Origin: Mycobacterium parmense
GTDB lineage: Bacteria > Actinomycetota > Actinomycetes > Mycobacteriales > Mycobacteriaceae
Assembly: GCF_010730575.1 (NCBI RefSeq)
Contig: NZ_AP022614.1
Span: forward strand, 620,001-684,000
Length of the DNA stretch: 64,000 nucleotides
Reading direction: 5' to 3'
How positions within the stretch are numbered: the stretch's first letter is position 1; each line of letters opens with the position of its first letter. Positions 20,416 through 30,142 of the stretch are shown here, in pieces. The translations under genes were made by a program, and so were the position numbers. The notes beneath the pieces are model-generated. The model was not told the DNA's origin. It searched no databases and was given only the letters and a program-made list of their open reading frames with translations.

Positions 20416-20943
20416 GTGAGACCTGTAGCAACAGCGGCGGCATTGGCCGTCATCGGCGGCGCCGTCGCAGGCTTCGCCGTCACCACGGCGGCTGTCGCAC
20501 CGCAGGGTGCGCAGGTGCAGCTGGCGGCCGTTGGGGCGCCCCTGCAGAACCTGCCCCAGGACCCGCCGCCCCCGCCGCCGGGACAGCAGGGGTTGCCGAC
20601 GCCTGACCAGTTGGCGAACCTGTGCAACCAGGTCACCGACCCCGGCGTCTCGTACACGACCAAGGACAACCTGGTCGAGAACGGGATCACCCCCGACGAG
20701 GGCCACGTCGCCGACCACGACCTGCGAAAGGCCTACCGGAACGGCAACTTCCCGGAGACCTTCACGGTGACCAACATCGCGCCGGCCGGCCCCAACATGG
20801 CCCAGGCCGACGTGGCCGTGGGGGGTCCGAAGTTCGCCGGACCGGTGACCAAGCACCTCGTGTTCGTCAACCAGGGCGGCAACTGGGTGCTGCAGCACGA
20901 CGCCGCGATCGCCCTGATCCAGGCCGCGACGGCGACCAACTAA
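20416..20943 (+). CDS. Second MTB12/CFP2 family antigen
   Basis: A 175-residue paralogue of the preceding gene. It has a signal peptide (AVAGFAVTTAAVA region), a proline-rich QDPPPPPPGQQ linker and the same MTB12 core (GVSYTTKDNLVENGI, VADHDLRKAYRNGNFP, FVNQGGNWVLQHD). It starts with GTG behind the same AAGGGGGAA ribosome site, 42 bp after its twin, so the pair arose by tandem duplication and is probably co-transcribed. Its stop codon overlaps the convergent sigma factor gene. Function unknown; secretion is inferred from the leader. Confidence 0.9.
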   Translation: MRPVATAAALAVIGGAVAGFAVTTAAVAPQGAQVQLAAVGAPLQNLPQDPPPPPPGQQGLPTPDQLANLCNQVTDPGVSYTTKDNLVENGITPDEGHVADHDLRKAYRNGNFPETFTVTNIAPAGPNMAQADVAVGGPKFAGPVTKHLVFVNQGGNWVLQHDAAIALIQAATATN

Positions 20944-21815
20944 CCGGTCAGCGCGCTCAGGTCGATCCGCGAGATGCGTGCGGGATCGGCCAGCACGTCG
21001 ATGGCGGCCACCCGTCCGCCGCGCACCACGAATCCCATGATCGCGGTGGGGTGGTCGCCGACCAGCACCAACGCCCCGGCCGCGCCGTTGACGATCGCCG
21101 CGCGGACCTCGCGCTCAGGCCCGGCATAGCTACCGGCCACCCTTGCCACCGAGGGCGCACCGTCGGCCCGGAACATGGGCGCGGCCCCGCCGAAGTCGCC
21201 CCGCAACACCACGTCGGGATCCAGCACCGACACCAGCCGGTGGAAGTCGCCGGAGCGGCCCGCGGCAAAGAAGGCGTCGACGGCCTGCCGCTGCGCGGCG
21301 ATGTCGCCGTCGGGCGTCGGGTCGGCGTCCCGGATGCGGCGGCGCGCGCGGCTGGCCAGCTTGCGCGCCGCCTGCGGCGTCCGGTCCACGATCGCCGCGA
21401 TCTGGTCGAACGGCACGGTGAAGACGTCGTGCAGCACGAACGCGAGCCGCTCCGCGGGGGGCAGCGTGTCCAGGACGACGAACAGCGCCATGCCGACCGC
21501 GTCGGCCAGCATCGCTCGGTGTTCGGGATCGCATTCGCCGGGCGCCTGCACGATGGGGTCGGGCAGGCGCGCGACGGTTTGCTCGCGGCCCCGGCGCGCG
21601 CGCAGCGTGTTCAGGCAGATACGGGCCACGACGGTGGTCAGCCAGGCGTCGAGGTTCGCGATGGGTTCCGCGGCGGCGAGCCTCAGCCACGCCTCCTGTA
21701 CGGCGTCCTGGGCGTCGTCGATCGAGCCCAGCATGCGGTAGGCGAGCGCGCTCAGCCTCGGTCGGGCCGCCTCGAAACGCGTCGCCAGTGAGGTCGCCGG
21801 TACCGGTGTACTCAC
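20940..21815 (-). CDS. ECF41-type RNA polymerase sigma factor with SnoaL-like tail
   Basis: A 291-residue sigma factor. Sigma region 2 is near 20-90 (YRMLGSIDDAQDAVQEAW) and region 4 near 130-185 (LPPAERLAFVLHDVF, then the PFDQIAAIVDRTPQAAR helix-turn-helix). A fused ~100-residue NTF2/SnoaL-like domain follows (VDAFFAAGRSGDFHRLVSVL). The LPDPIV linker between the sigma regions recalls the ECF41 WLPEP motif. In ECF41 proteins the tail modulates activity in place of an anti-sigma factor. The start is GTG 21815, coupled by GTGA to the upstream decarboxylase-like gene, the standard ECF41 partner. The frame is open further upstream but lies within that gene. Confidence 0.88.
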   Translation of the reverse strand: MSTPVPATSLATRFEAARPRLSALAYRMLGSIDDAQDAVQEAWLRLAAAEPIANLDAWLTTVVARICLNTLRARRGREQTVARLPDPIVQAPGECDPEHRAMLADAVGMALFVVLDTLPPAERLAFVLHDVFTVPFDQIAAIVDRTPQAARKLASRARRRIRDADPTPDGDIAAQRQAVDAFFAAGRSGDFHRLVSVLDPDVVLRGDFGGAAPMFRADGAPSVARVAGSYAGPEREVRAAIVNGAAGALVLVGDHPTAIMGFVVRGGRVAAIDVLADPARISRIDLSALTG

Positions 21816-22408
21816 GCGCCGCCGCCCTCCGGCAGGGCGCACACCCGATCCGCGGAGAAGCCGGACGACCCGATGCCGAGCGCCACGTTGAACCGGGCCC
21901 GCAGATTGCCCAGCGTGATGACGTGGGTGAGGCCCACCAGCTGCGCGGTGTCGAAGTGGGCCCGCAGCCCCGCGAAGAGCTCGTCGCTGACCTCGACCGG
22001 CGTCTGGCTGACCGCGGTGGCGTACCGCAGGATGAGCTTGTCCAGCTCGGAGAAGCACGACGCGTTGCGGTAGTCGGCCATCCCGAGCAGCTCTTCGTCG
22101 GTGATTCCCCAGCGGCGGGCGATCTGCGAGCCCAGGTCGATGCAATACGCGCACCGCACCGTCGTCGCCGCCTTGAGCTCGGCCAGCGCCCGGTGGCGGG
22201 GACTCAGGACGTCCAGCCTGGATTCGGCCTGCTCCAGCCTGCCGTAGGCGGTGAGCAACCTCGGGATGTGGGCGTACAACCGCAGGGGTTCGAGCATGTC
22301 GGCGGTTTCGAGCCCGGTCATCTGCGCCAGCTTGCGCCGGGTGAAGAAGAAGGCGATTCTGGCGCCCGGGCCGGCCTCGCGGTCGGACACCCCTTTCAGC
22401 CGGGACAT
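21812..22408 (-). CDS. Carboxymuconolactone decarboxylase/AhpD-like protein (ECF41 partner)
   Basis: A 198-residue member of the CMD/AhpD family. The redox motif CAYC sits in the conserved helix (TTVRCAYCIDLGSQIARRWG), which suggests a peroxidatic or thiol-disulfide role. The ATG at 22408 has an ideal AGGAGG site, so the upstream 12-codon extension is rejected. It is first in a two-gene operon with the sigma factor and overlaps it by 4 nt. ECF41 sigma factors are known to be linked to and to control such CMD/oxidoreductase genes, so autoregulation of this pair is likely. The substrate is unknown. Confidence 0.88.
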   Translation of the reverse strand: MSRLKGVSDREAGPGARIAFFFTRRKLAQMTGLETADMLEPLRLYAHIPRLLTAYGRLEQAESRLDVLSPRHRALAELKAATTVRCAYCIDLGSQIARRWGITDEELLGMADYRNASCFSELDKLILRYATAVSQTPVEVSDELFAGLRAHFDTAQLVGLTHVITLGNLRARFNVALGIGSSGFSADRVCALPEGGGA

Positions 22409-22450
22409 GGCGGTCCTCCTGTCGAGTCGCGACGGGTTTGTCACCCCCTC

Positions 22451-22477
22451 GACACGTGGCGACGCCCGGATGTGACC
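22451..22477 (-). promoter_or_regulatory. Candidate ECF41-dependent promoter
   Basis: On the minus strand GGTCACA (22477-22471), a 16-nt spacer and TGTC (22454-22451) fit the ECF41 promoter consensus TGTCACA-N16-CGTC at 9 of 11 fixed positions. The site is about 40 bp upstream of the CMD start codon at 22408, where such a promoter should lie. Confidence 0.4.
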
Positions 22478-22493
22478 GCCCGCGAAGTGGCGA

Positions 22494-22808
22494 CTACGTC
22501 TGCGGGCTCAGCGGCAGGTCCATGTCGAACACCCGGGCGTGCAACACCGTGCGGTTCCGCAGCGCCGCGCGCACGGCCCGGTGCAGGCCGTCCTCGAGGT
22601 AGGTGGTGCCCTGCCACCGCACCGCGTGCGGGAACAGGTCGCCGTAGAAGGTGGAGTCCTCGGACAGGAGTCGATCCAGCGCCAGGACCGTGGTGGTGGT
22701 CACCAACTCGTCGAGCCGGATTTGCTGGGGCGGTATCTGGGACCATTCTTTGTAGGACAGTCCATGCTCGGGGTAGGGCTTGCCCTCCCGCACACCCTTG
22801 AAGATCAT
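22494..22808 (-). CDS. Conserved hypothetical protein, Rv2375 family
   Basis: A 104-residue protein, MIFKGVREGKPYPEHGLS to MDLPLSPQT, which I recognise as the M. tuberculosis Rv2375 family. No membrane segments or signal peptide are visible. The conserved core contains IPPQQIRLDELVTT and LYLEDG-like (TYLEDGLHRAVRAAL) segments. A GGAAGG site precedes the ATG. It sits between hrcA (divergent) and the CMD gene, in the same place as in M. tuberculosis. Function is not known to me. Confidence 0.85.
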   Translation of the reverse strand: MIFKGVREGKPYPEHGLSYKEWSQIPPQQIRLDELVTTTTVLALDRLLSEDSTFYGDLFPHAVRWQGTTYLEDGLHRAVRAALRNRTVLHARVFDMDLPLSPQT

Positions 22809-22968
22809 TGGCGGACCTTCCGCGCAGCGTCGGCCGGGTCCGACGAATTCATGCTGGACAGGCTAGCCCGGAAATTGCCGGAGGCTCCCGCCGAGCGCCT
22901 GCTGGTGGCGCTGAGCACTCCCTTCGACCCGTAAAATGAACCCCGTCGTAGCGGTGTCGAGGAGGTGA

Positions 22969-24006
<1,038 letters not shown>

Positions 24007-24048
24007 GCGCCCGAGAGAACTGAAACGCGGCTCAAAGAAAGGTCAGGC

Positions 24049-25197
24049 GTGGCACGCGACTATTACGGGCTGCTCGGCGTGAGCAGGAACGCCAGCGACA
24101 CGGAGATCAAGCGCGCCTACCGCAAGCTGGCCCGCGAACTGCATCCCGACGTCAACCCCGACGAGGCCGCGCAGGCGAAGTTCAAGGAGATCAGCGCCGC
24201 CTACGAGGTGCTCAGCGATCCGGAGAAGCGCCGGATCGTCGACCTGGGCGGCGACCCGCTCGAGAACGCCGCCGCGGCCGGCGCCGGCTTCGGCGGCTTC
24301 GGCGGCCTGGGTGATGTGTTCGAGGCCTTCTTCGGCGGCGGCTTCAGCGGTGGTTCCACCTCCCGGGGCCCGATCGGCCGGGTGCGGCCGGGCTCGGACT
24401 CGCTGCTGCGGATGCGGCTGGATCTCGAGGAGTGCGCCACCGGGGTCACCAAGCAGGTCACCGTCGACACCGCGGTGCTGTGCGACCGCTGCCAGGGCAA
24501 GGGCACCAACGGCGATTCCGCCCCGGTCCCGTGTGACACCTGTGGCGGCCGCGGCGAGGTACAGACGGTCCAGCGCTCGCTGCTGGGGCAGATGGTGACC
24601 TCGCGGCCCTGTCCGACCTGCCGCGGCGTCGGGGTGGTCATCCCCGACCCGTGCCACCAGTGCATGGGCGACGGCCGGGTGCGCGCCCGCCGCGAGATCA
24701 GCGTGAAGATCCCCGCCGGCGTCGGCGACGGCATGCGCGTCCGGCTGGCGGCCCAGGGCGAGGTGGGGCCCGGGGGAGGGCCGGCCGGCGACCTGTACGT
24801 CGAGGTGCACGAACAGGCCCACGACATCTTCGTCCGCGAGGGCGACGACCTGCACTGCACGGTCTCGGTGCCGATGGTCGACGCGGCGCTGGGCGCCACG
24901 GTCACCGTCGACGCCATCCTGGACGGCATCAGCGACATCACGATTCCGCCTGGCACGCAGCCGGGTTCGGTGATCACGCTGCGCGGCCACGGGATGCCGC
25001 AGCTGCGGTCGGGCACACGCGGCGATCTGCACGTCCACGTCGAGGTGGTGGTGCCCGCCCGGCTGGACCACCACGACGCCGAACTGCTGCGCGAGCTCAA
25101 GGCCCGCCGCAGCCGCGACGTACCCGAGGTCCGTTCGACGGCGCACAACGGCGGCGGCCTGTTCAGCCGGTTGCGCGAGACCTTCACCGGCCGCTGA
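24049..25197 (+). CDS. dnaJ2: Chaperone protein DnaJ2
   Basis: A 382-residue Hsp40 co-chaperone that stimulates the DnaK ATPase. It has a J domain with the HPD motif ([10 protein letters not shown]), a short glycine/phenylalanine-rich linker ([15 protein letters not shown]), four CxxCxGxG-type zinc repeats ([32 protein letters not shown]), and C-terminal substrate-binding domains. It starts with GTG behind AAAGAAAGG. The hrcA adjacency and the short linker mark it as DnaJ2 rather than the dnaK-linked DnaJ1. Confidence 0.95.
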   Translation: MARDYYGLLGVSRNASDTEIKRAYRKLARELHPDVNPDEAAQAKFKEISAAYEVLSDPEKRRIVDLGGDPLENAAAAGAGFGGFGGLGDVFEAFFGGGFSGGSTSRGPIGRVRPGSDSLLRMRLDLEECATGVTKQVTVDTAVLCDRCQGKGTNGDSAPVPCDTCGGRGEVQTVQRSLLGQMVTSRPCPTCRGVGVVIPDPCHQCMGDGRVRARREISVKIPAGVGDGMRVRLAAQGEVGPGGGPAGDLYVEVHEQAHDIFVREGDDLHCTVSVPMVDAALGATVTVDAILDGISDITIPPGTQPGSVITLRGHGMPQLRSGTRGDLHVHVEVVVPARLDHHDAELLRELKARRSRDVPEVRSTAHNGGGLFSRLRETFTGR

Positions 25198-25232
25198 GTC
25201 GCTGGGCCCCAGCGGCCCGGTAGGAGAAACCG

Positions 25233-26039
25233 ATGGTGGCGGCGCTGTTCTACGTCGACGCGGTGCCCGACGAAGGCTCGCTGGCCGTCGTGGACGGCGA
25301 GGAGGGCTTCCACGCGGCCACCGTGCGCCGGATCCGTCCCGGCGAGGAATTGATGCTCGGTGACGGCGCCGGCACCCTCGCCCACTGCGGGGTCGAGCAG
25401 GCGGGGCGGGACGGGCTGCGGGCGCGGGTACTCCGGCGCTGGACCGTGCCGGCAGGCCGGCCGAGGGTGACGGTGGTGCAGGCACTGCCCAAGTCGGAGC
25501 GCTCCGAGTTGGCGATCGAACTGGCTACCGAGGCGGGCGCCGATGCGTTTGTGGCCTGGCAGGCGGGGCGCTGCATGGCGAATTGGCACGGGGCCCGCGT
25601 CGAGAAGGGTTTGCGCCGTTGGCGCGCGGTCGCCCGCTCCGCGGCCCGGCAATCCCGGCGGGCGCACATCCCGCCCGTGGACGGCGTGCTGTCCACCGCG
25701 CAGCTGACCCGGCGGGTCCGCGACGAGGTCGCGGCCGGCGCGGCGGTGCTGGCCTTGCACGAGTCGGCGACCGCCGGCCTCGCAGATGCCCTCGTAGCAG
25801 AGGCGGATTCGCTGGTCCTTGTCGTGGGCCCCGAGGGCGGCATCGCCCCCGACGAGATCGCCGCGCTGACCGACGCGGGCGCCGCGGCGGTGCGGCTGGG
25901 CCCGCAGGTGCTGCGCACCTCGACCGCCGCGGCCGTGGCCCTGGGGGCGCTCGGCGTGCTCACCGCGCGGTGGGATCAGGGCGCCGGCGGCGAACACGGC
26001 GCGAACGAACGGTTGGGTCACGGTCCTGACCAGCGCTAG
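25233..26039 (+). CDS. rsmE: 16S rRNA (uracil-1498-N3)-methyltransferase RsmE
   Basis: A 268-residue SPOUT-class methyltransferase that methylates U1498 of 16S rRNA with S-adenosylmethionine. An N-terminal PUA-like RNA-binding part precedes the trefoil-knot domain, with [25 protein letters not shown] and [14 protein letters not shown] motifs. The last ~20 residues ([18 protein letters not shown]) extend beyond the usual end. It lies 35 bp after dnaJ2, a widely conserved order. Confidence 0.93.
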   Translation: MVAALFYVDAVPDEGSLAVVDGEEGFHAATVRRIRPGEELMLGDGAGTLAHCGVEQAGRDGLRARVLRRWTVPAGRPRVTVVQALPKSERSELAIELATEAGADAFVAWQAGRCMANWHGARVEKGLRRWRAVARSAARQSRRAHIPPVDGVLSTAQLTRRVRDEVAAGAAVLALHESATAGLADALVAEADSLVLVVGPEGGIAPDEIAALTDAGAAAVRLGPQVLRTSTAAAVALGALGVLTARWDQGAGGEHGANERLGHGPDQR

Positions 26040-26106
26040 ACTGGCTTTCGGGAACTTTCACCCGGCGAATATCGCAATACATGAGAAGGCAGGCATCGGA
26101 AACCAC

Positions 26107-27135
26107 GTGACGCCAAGCGACACCAGCGCTGCTCCGGTTCGCAGCAGCATCGATGTTCCGCCCGATGTCGTCGTGGGCTTGTTGGGTTCTGCCGACGAGA
26201 ACCTGCGGGCCTTGGAGCGCGACCTTGCCGCCGACCTGCACGTGCGCGGCAATACGGTCACCGTCTCCGGTGCGCCGGCCGACGTGGCGCTCGCCGAGCG
26301 GGCGATCTCCGAGCTGGTCGCGATCGTGGCCGGTGGTCAGCCGTTGACGCCGGACGTGGTGCGCCACAGCGTCGGCATGCTGGCCGGCACCGACAACGAA
26401 TCGCCGGCCGAGGTCCTCACCCTGGACATCCTGTCGCGTCGCGGCAAGACCATCCGGCCCAAGACGCTGAACCAGAAGCGCTACGTCGACGCCATCGACG
26501 CCAACACCATCGTCTTCGGGGTCGGCCCGGCCGGCACCGGCAAGACGTATCTGGCCATGGCCAAGGCGGTCAGCGCGCTGCAGACCAAACAGGTGACTCG
26601 GATCATCTTGACCCGGCCGGCCGTGGAAGCCGGTGAGCGCCTTGGCTTTCTGCCGGGCACCCTGAGCGAGAAGATCGACCCCTACCTGCGGCCGCTGTAC
26701 GACGCGCTGTACGACATGATGGATCCCGAGCTGATCCCCAAGCTGATGACCGCCGGTGTCATCGAGGTGGCGCCCCTGGCGTACATGCGGGGGCGGACGC
26801 TGAATTCGGCGTTCATCGTGCTCGACGAGGCGCAGAACACGACCGCCGAGCAGATGAAGATGTTCCTCACGCGGCTCGGCTTCGGGTCGAAGATCGTCGT
26901 CACCGGGGACATCACGCAGGTCGACCTGCCGGGTGGCGCCAGGTCCGGGCTGCGGTCGGCGATGGAGATCCTCGACGGTGTCGACGACATTCACATCGCG
27001 GAGCTGACGAGTGTCGACGTGGTGCGCCACCGCCTGGTCTCCGAGATCGTCGACGCCTACGCGAAGTTCGAGGAGCCCGACCTGGCGATGAACCGGGCGG
27101 CCCGGCGCGCGTCGGGGTCACGCAGTCGCCGATGA
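26107..27135 (+). CDS. phoH1: PhoH-like ATPase
   Basis: A 342-residue PhoH-family P-loop ATPase. Walker A is GPAGTGKTYLAMAKAV, Walker B is FIVLDEAQNTT, and ILTRPAVEAGERLGFLPG lies between them. A KH-like N-terminal region precedes the ATPase part. Family members are proposed RNA helicases or accessory RNases and sit next to YbeY, as here (15 bp apart). The start is GTG 26107. Context suggests a role in rRNA maturation or quality control. Confidence 0.93.
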   Translation: MTPSDTSAAPVRSSIDVPPDVVVGLLGSADENLRALERDLAADLHVRGNTVTVSGAPADVALAERAISELVAIVAGGQPLTPDVVRHSVGMLAGTDNESPAEVLTLDILSRRGKTIRPKTLNQKRYVDAIDANTIVFGVGPAGTGKTYLAMAKAVSALQTKQVTRIILTRPAVEAGERLGFLPGTLSEKIDPYLRPLYDALYDMMDPELIPKLMTAGVIEVAPLAYMRGRTLNSAFIVLDEAQNTTAEQMKMFLTRLGFGSKIVVTGDITQVDLPGGARSGLRSAMEILDGVDDIHIAELTSVDVVRHRLVSEIVDAYAKFEEPDLAMNRAARRASGSRSRR

Positions 27136-27150
27136 TGGTGCGGTGAGCTT

Positions 27151-27684
27151 ATGAGCATCGAAGTCTCCAACGAGTCCGGCATCGACGTCTCCGAAGCGGA
27201 ACTGGTCAGCGTCGCGCGGTTCGTCATCGCGAAGATGGACGTCAACCCCGCGGCCGAGCTGTCCATGGTGCTGTTGGACACCGCGGCCATGGCCGACCTG
27301 CACATGCGCTGGATGGACCTGCCCGGGCCCACGGACGTGATGAGCTTCCCCATGGACGAGCTCGAGCCGGGCGGCCGCCCCGACGCCCCCGAGCCCGGGC
27401 CGTCGATGCTGGGCGACATCGTGTTGTGCCCGGAATTCGCCGCCCAGCAGGCGTCCGCGGCCGGCCACAGCCTGGGACACGAGTTGGCGCTGCTGACCGT
27501 GCACGGGGTGCTGCACCTGCTCGGTTACGACCACGGCGAACCGGACGAGGAGAAGGAGATGTTCGCCCTGCAGGACCGTCTGCTCGAGGAATGGGTCGCC
27601 GAACAGGTCGAGGCTTACCGGCAGGACCGCCAAGAGCAGCGAGACCGTCAATTGCTGGACAAGTCAAGGTATTTCGACAATTGA
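27151..27684 (+). CDS. ybeY: Endoribonuclease YbeY
   Basis: A 177-residue metal-dependent endoribonuclease involved in 16S rRNA 3'-end maturation and ribosome quality control. The zinc-binding H-x3-H-x5-H motif is intact as [11 protein letters not shown], and the DVMSFPMDE segment is conserved. It follows phoH and overlaps the next membrane protein gene by 4 nt (TTGA), so the phoH-ybeY-corC genes are one transcription unit. Confidence 0.95.
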   Translation: MSIEVSNESGIDVSEAELVSVARFVIAKMDVNPAAELSMVLLDTAAMADLHMRWMDLPGPTDVMSFPMDELEPGGRPDAPEPGPSMLGDIVLCPEFAAQQASAAGHSLGHELALLTVHGVLHLLGYDHGEPDEEKEMFALQDRLLEEWVAEQVEAYRQDRQEQRDRQLLDKSRYFDN

Positions 27685-28988
27685 GCGGTCTGTCCTGGCT
27701 GCTGGGCGCAATCGCGCTGATCGCTCTCGGCGGGTTGCTGGCGGCCATCGACGCCGCCGTGAGCACGGTGTCGCTGGCTCGCGTTCAGGAACTTGTCCGC
27801 GACGAGCGGCCCGGCGCGGTGTCGCTGTCGAAGGTGATGAACGAACGTCCGCGCTACATCAATCTGGTTGTGCTGCTGCGTATTACGTGCGAAGTGACCG
27901 CGACGGTCCTGTTGGTGCTCTTTCTCTACGACAATTTCGGGCTGAACTGGGCGCTGTTCGGTGCGGCGGCGATCATGGTTGTCACCAGCTTCGTCGTGAT
28001 GGGGGTGGGCCCGCGCACCCTGGGGCGCCAGCACGCGTACTCCATAGCGCTGACGACGGCGCTGCCGTTGCGGCTGGTCTCGTGGTTGCTGATGCCGCTG
28101 AGCCGGCTGCTGGTGGTGCTCGGCAACGCCCTGACGCCGGGCCGGGCTTTACGCAACGGGCCCTTCGCCTCCGAGATCGAGCTGCGCGAAGTCGTCGACC
28201 TGGCTCAGCAGCGTGGCGTCGTGGCGGCCGACGAGCGCCGCATGATCGAGTCGGTCTTCGAACTCGGCGACACCCCGGCCCGTGAGGTGATGGTGCCTCG
28301 CACCGAGATGATCTGGATCGAAAGCGACAAGCTCGCCAGCCAGGCGATGAACCTCGCCGTGCGCAGCGGCCATTCCCGCATCCCCGTCATCGGCGAGAAC
28401 GTCGACGACATCGTCGGGGTGGTGTACCTCAAAGACCTTGTTCAGCAAGCGTTCACCTCGCCGGATCGCGGCCGGTCCACCACGGTGGCCCAGGTGATGC
28501 GCCCGGCGGTGTTCGTCCCCGACTCCAAGCCGCTGGACACCCTGCTGCGCGAGATGCAGCGCGACCGCATCCACATGGCCCTGCTGGTCGACGAGTACGG
28601 CGCGATAGCAGGCCTGGTCAGCATCGAGGACGTGCTGGAAGAGATCGTCGGAGAGATCGCCGACGAGTACGACCAGGCCGAAACTGCGCCGGTGGAAGAC
28701 TTGGGCGACAAGCGGTTCCGGGTTTCCGCGCGGCTGCCGATCGAAGACGTCGGCGAGCTCTACGGCCTGGAGTTCGACGACGACCTCGACGTCGACACCG
28801 TGGGCGGTCTGCTCGCCCTCGAGTTGGGCCGGGTGCCGCTGCCCGGCGCCGAGGTGATATTCCACGGCCTGCGCCTGCACGCCGAGGGCGGCACGGACCA
28901 TCGGGGCCGGGTGCGCGTCGGCACCGTGCTACTCAGCCCCGCCGACGACGACGAGTCGACGAATGGGGAACCCAAACACCATGACTGA
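27681..28988 (+). CDS. CorC/HlyC family membrane protein (CNNM-CBS-CorC)
   Basis: A 435-residue protein. The N-terminal DUF21/CNNM membrane domain has three to four hydrophobic helices in residues 1-160. A CBS pair follows ([17 protein letters not shown], then [15 protein letters not shown]), and a C-terminal CorC_HlyC transporter-associated domain ends it. Family members are linked to magnesium or cobalt efflux. I assign the rare TTG at 27681, which overlaps the ybeY stop codon as TTGA; this gives exactly the length I recall for M. tuberculosis Rv2366c. The longer upstream frame is a ybeY shadow. Confidence 0.9.
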   Translation: MSGLSWLLGAIALIALGGLLAAIDAAVSTVSLARVQELVRDERPGAVSLSKVMNERPRYINLVVLLRITCEVTATVLLVLFLYDNFGLNWALFGAAAIMVVTSFVVMGVGPRTLGRQHAYSIALTTALPLRLVSWLLMPLSRLLVVLGNALTPGRALRNGPFASEIELREVVDLAQQRGVVAADERRMIESVFELGDTPAREVMVPRTEMIWIESDKLASQAMNLAVRSGHSRIPVIGENVDDIVGVVYLKDLVQQAFTSPDRGRSTTVAQVMRPAVFVPDSKPLDTLLREMQRDRIHMALLVDEYGAIAGLVSIEDVLEEIVGEIADEYDQAETAPVEDLGDKRFRVSARLPIEDVGELYGLEFDDDLDVDTVGGLLALELGRVPLPGAEVIFHGLRLHAEGGTDHRGRVRVGTVLLSPADDDESTNGEPKHHD

Positions 28989-29163
28989 GGGGTCAATTGG
29001 CGAGAACACCAAACCCCGGATGCGGGCACGGGCTGAGATGGCCCGCGCCGAGGTTGGTGGCGGCGCAGGGAGCCCCGCCGTTACGCCGAACGTGCACCCG
29101 TTGCGAAAAAATCGCGAAAAGTTCGCGGTGAGTGCACGTTCGACGATGGGCCAGCATGGCTGA
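28981..29163 (+). CDS. Small hypothetical ORF between corC and era
   Basis: A possible 60-residue basic protein ([17 protein letters not shown]...), overlapping the corC end by 8 nt and the era start by 8 nt. It is rich in Arg, Ala and Lys, with no membrane segment. It occupies the place where M. tuberculosis annotates a small gene (Rv2365c) and many actinobacteria carry a cytidine deaminase, but I see no deaminase zinc motif. Its second half coincides with strong nested inverted repeats, so it may instead be untranslated leader. Confidence 0.35.
   Translation: MTEGSIGENTKPRMRARAEMARAEVGGGAGSPAVTPNVHPLRKNREKFAVSARSTMGQHG
29087..29142. promoter_or_regulatory. Nested inverted repeats upstream of era
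   Basis: CGAACGTGCAC (29087-29097) and GTGCACGTTCG (29132-29142) are perfect 11-bp inverted copies. Between them CGCGAA (29113-29118) and TTCGCG (29122-29127) form a second 6-bp hairpin. The block ends 13 bp before the era ATG and could be an mRNA structure controlling era translation or a protein-binding site. Confidence 0.6.
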
Positions 29164-30055
29164 ATTCCGTTCGGGTTTCGTCTGTTTGGTAGGCAGGCCC
29201 AACACCGGAAAGTCGACCTTGACCAATGCGCTGGTGGGCACCAAGGTCGCCATCACCTCGAAGCGCCCGCAGACCACGCGACACACCATCCGCGGGATCG
29301 TGCACCGGCCCGACTTCCAGATCATCCTGGTCGACACGCCCGGACTGCACCGCCCGCGGACCTTGCTGGGCAAGCGGCTCAACGACCTCGTGCGCGACAC
29401 CTACACCGAGGTCGACGTGATCGGCCTGTGCATCCCGGCCGACGAGTCCATCGGTCCGGGGGACCGGTGGATCGTCGAGCAGATCCGTTCCACCGCGCCG
29501 AAGACGACGCTGGTCGCGGTCGTCACCAAGATCGACAAGGTGCCCAAGGACCGGGTGGCCGCGCAGTTGGTCGCCGTCAGCGAGCTGGTCGGTCCCGGCG
29601 CCGAGATCGTGCCGGTGTCGGCGCTGGCCGGGCAGCAGGTCGACGTGCTCATCGATGTGCTGGCGGCGGCGTTGCCCCCCGGTCCGGCCTACTATCCCGA
29701 CGGTGAGCTGACCGACGAACCGGAGGAGGTGCTGATGGCCGAGCTCATCCGGGAGGCCGCGCTCGAGGGAGTGCGCGACGAGCTCCCGCACTCGCTGGCG
29801 GTGGTGATCGACGAGGTCAACCCGCGCGAGGACCGTGACGACCTGATCGACGTGCACGCGCTGCTCTACGTCGAGCGGGACAGCCAGAAGGGCATCGTCA
29901 TCGGCAAAGGGGGCGCGCGCCTGCGGGAAGTCGGCACCGCGGCGCGCGGGCAGATCGAGAAGCTGCTGGGCACCAAGGTCTACCTCGACCTTCGCGTCAA
30001 GGTCGCTAAGAACTGGCAGAGCGACCCCAAACAGCTCGGACGTCTCGGGTTCTGA
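29156..30055 (+). CDS. era: GTPase Era
   Basis: A 299-residue essential GTPase that binds 16S rRNA and assists small-subunit assembly. G1 is GRPNTGKST, the switch contains TTRHTIRG, G3 is DTPGLH, G4 is TKID, and the C-terminal KH domain carries GKGGARLREVG. The length matches M. tuberculosis Era (~300). I see no clear ribosome site before the ATG; an in-frame GTG 24 nt upstream lies inside the inverted repeat, so the ATG at 29156 ([13 protein letters not shown]) is preferred. It follows YbeY and CorC in the conserved ribosome-maturation cluster. Confidence 0.95.
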   Translation: MAEFRSGFVCLVGRPNTGKSTLTNALVGTKVAITSKRPQTTRHTIRGIVHRPDFQIILVDTPGLHRPRTLLGKRLNDLVRDTYTEVDVIGLCIPADESIGPGDRWIVEQIRSTAPKTTLVAVVTKIDKVPKDRVAAQLVAVSELVGPGAEIVPVSALAGQQVDVLIDVLAAALPPGPAYYPDGELTDEPEEVLMAELIREAALEGVRDELPHSLAVVIDEVNPREDRDDLIDVHALLYVERDSQKGIVIGKGGARLREVGTAARGQIEKLLGTKVYLDLRVKVAKNWQSDPKQLGRLGF

Positions 30056-30108
30056 CGCAGAAGCCCTTACGAGCGAAGAGTCCGGCGCGCTCAATCCCTC
30101 GAGCCGCA

Positions 30109-30128
30109 CCACCGCACCGGTTCGGTGG
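30109..30128. terminator. Hairpin between convergent era and amiA2
   Basis: CCACCG (30109-30114) pairs with CGGTGG (30123-30128). An alternative stem CCGCACCG/CGGTGGCGG forms with one bulge. There is no U-tract. It lies in the 87-bp gap between two convergent genes. Confidence 0.35.
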
Positions 30129-30142
30129 CGGCCGGCCGGGGC

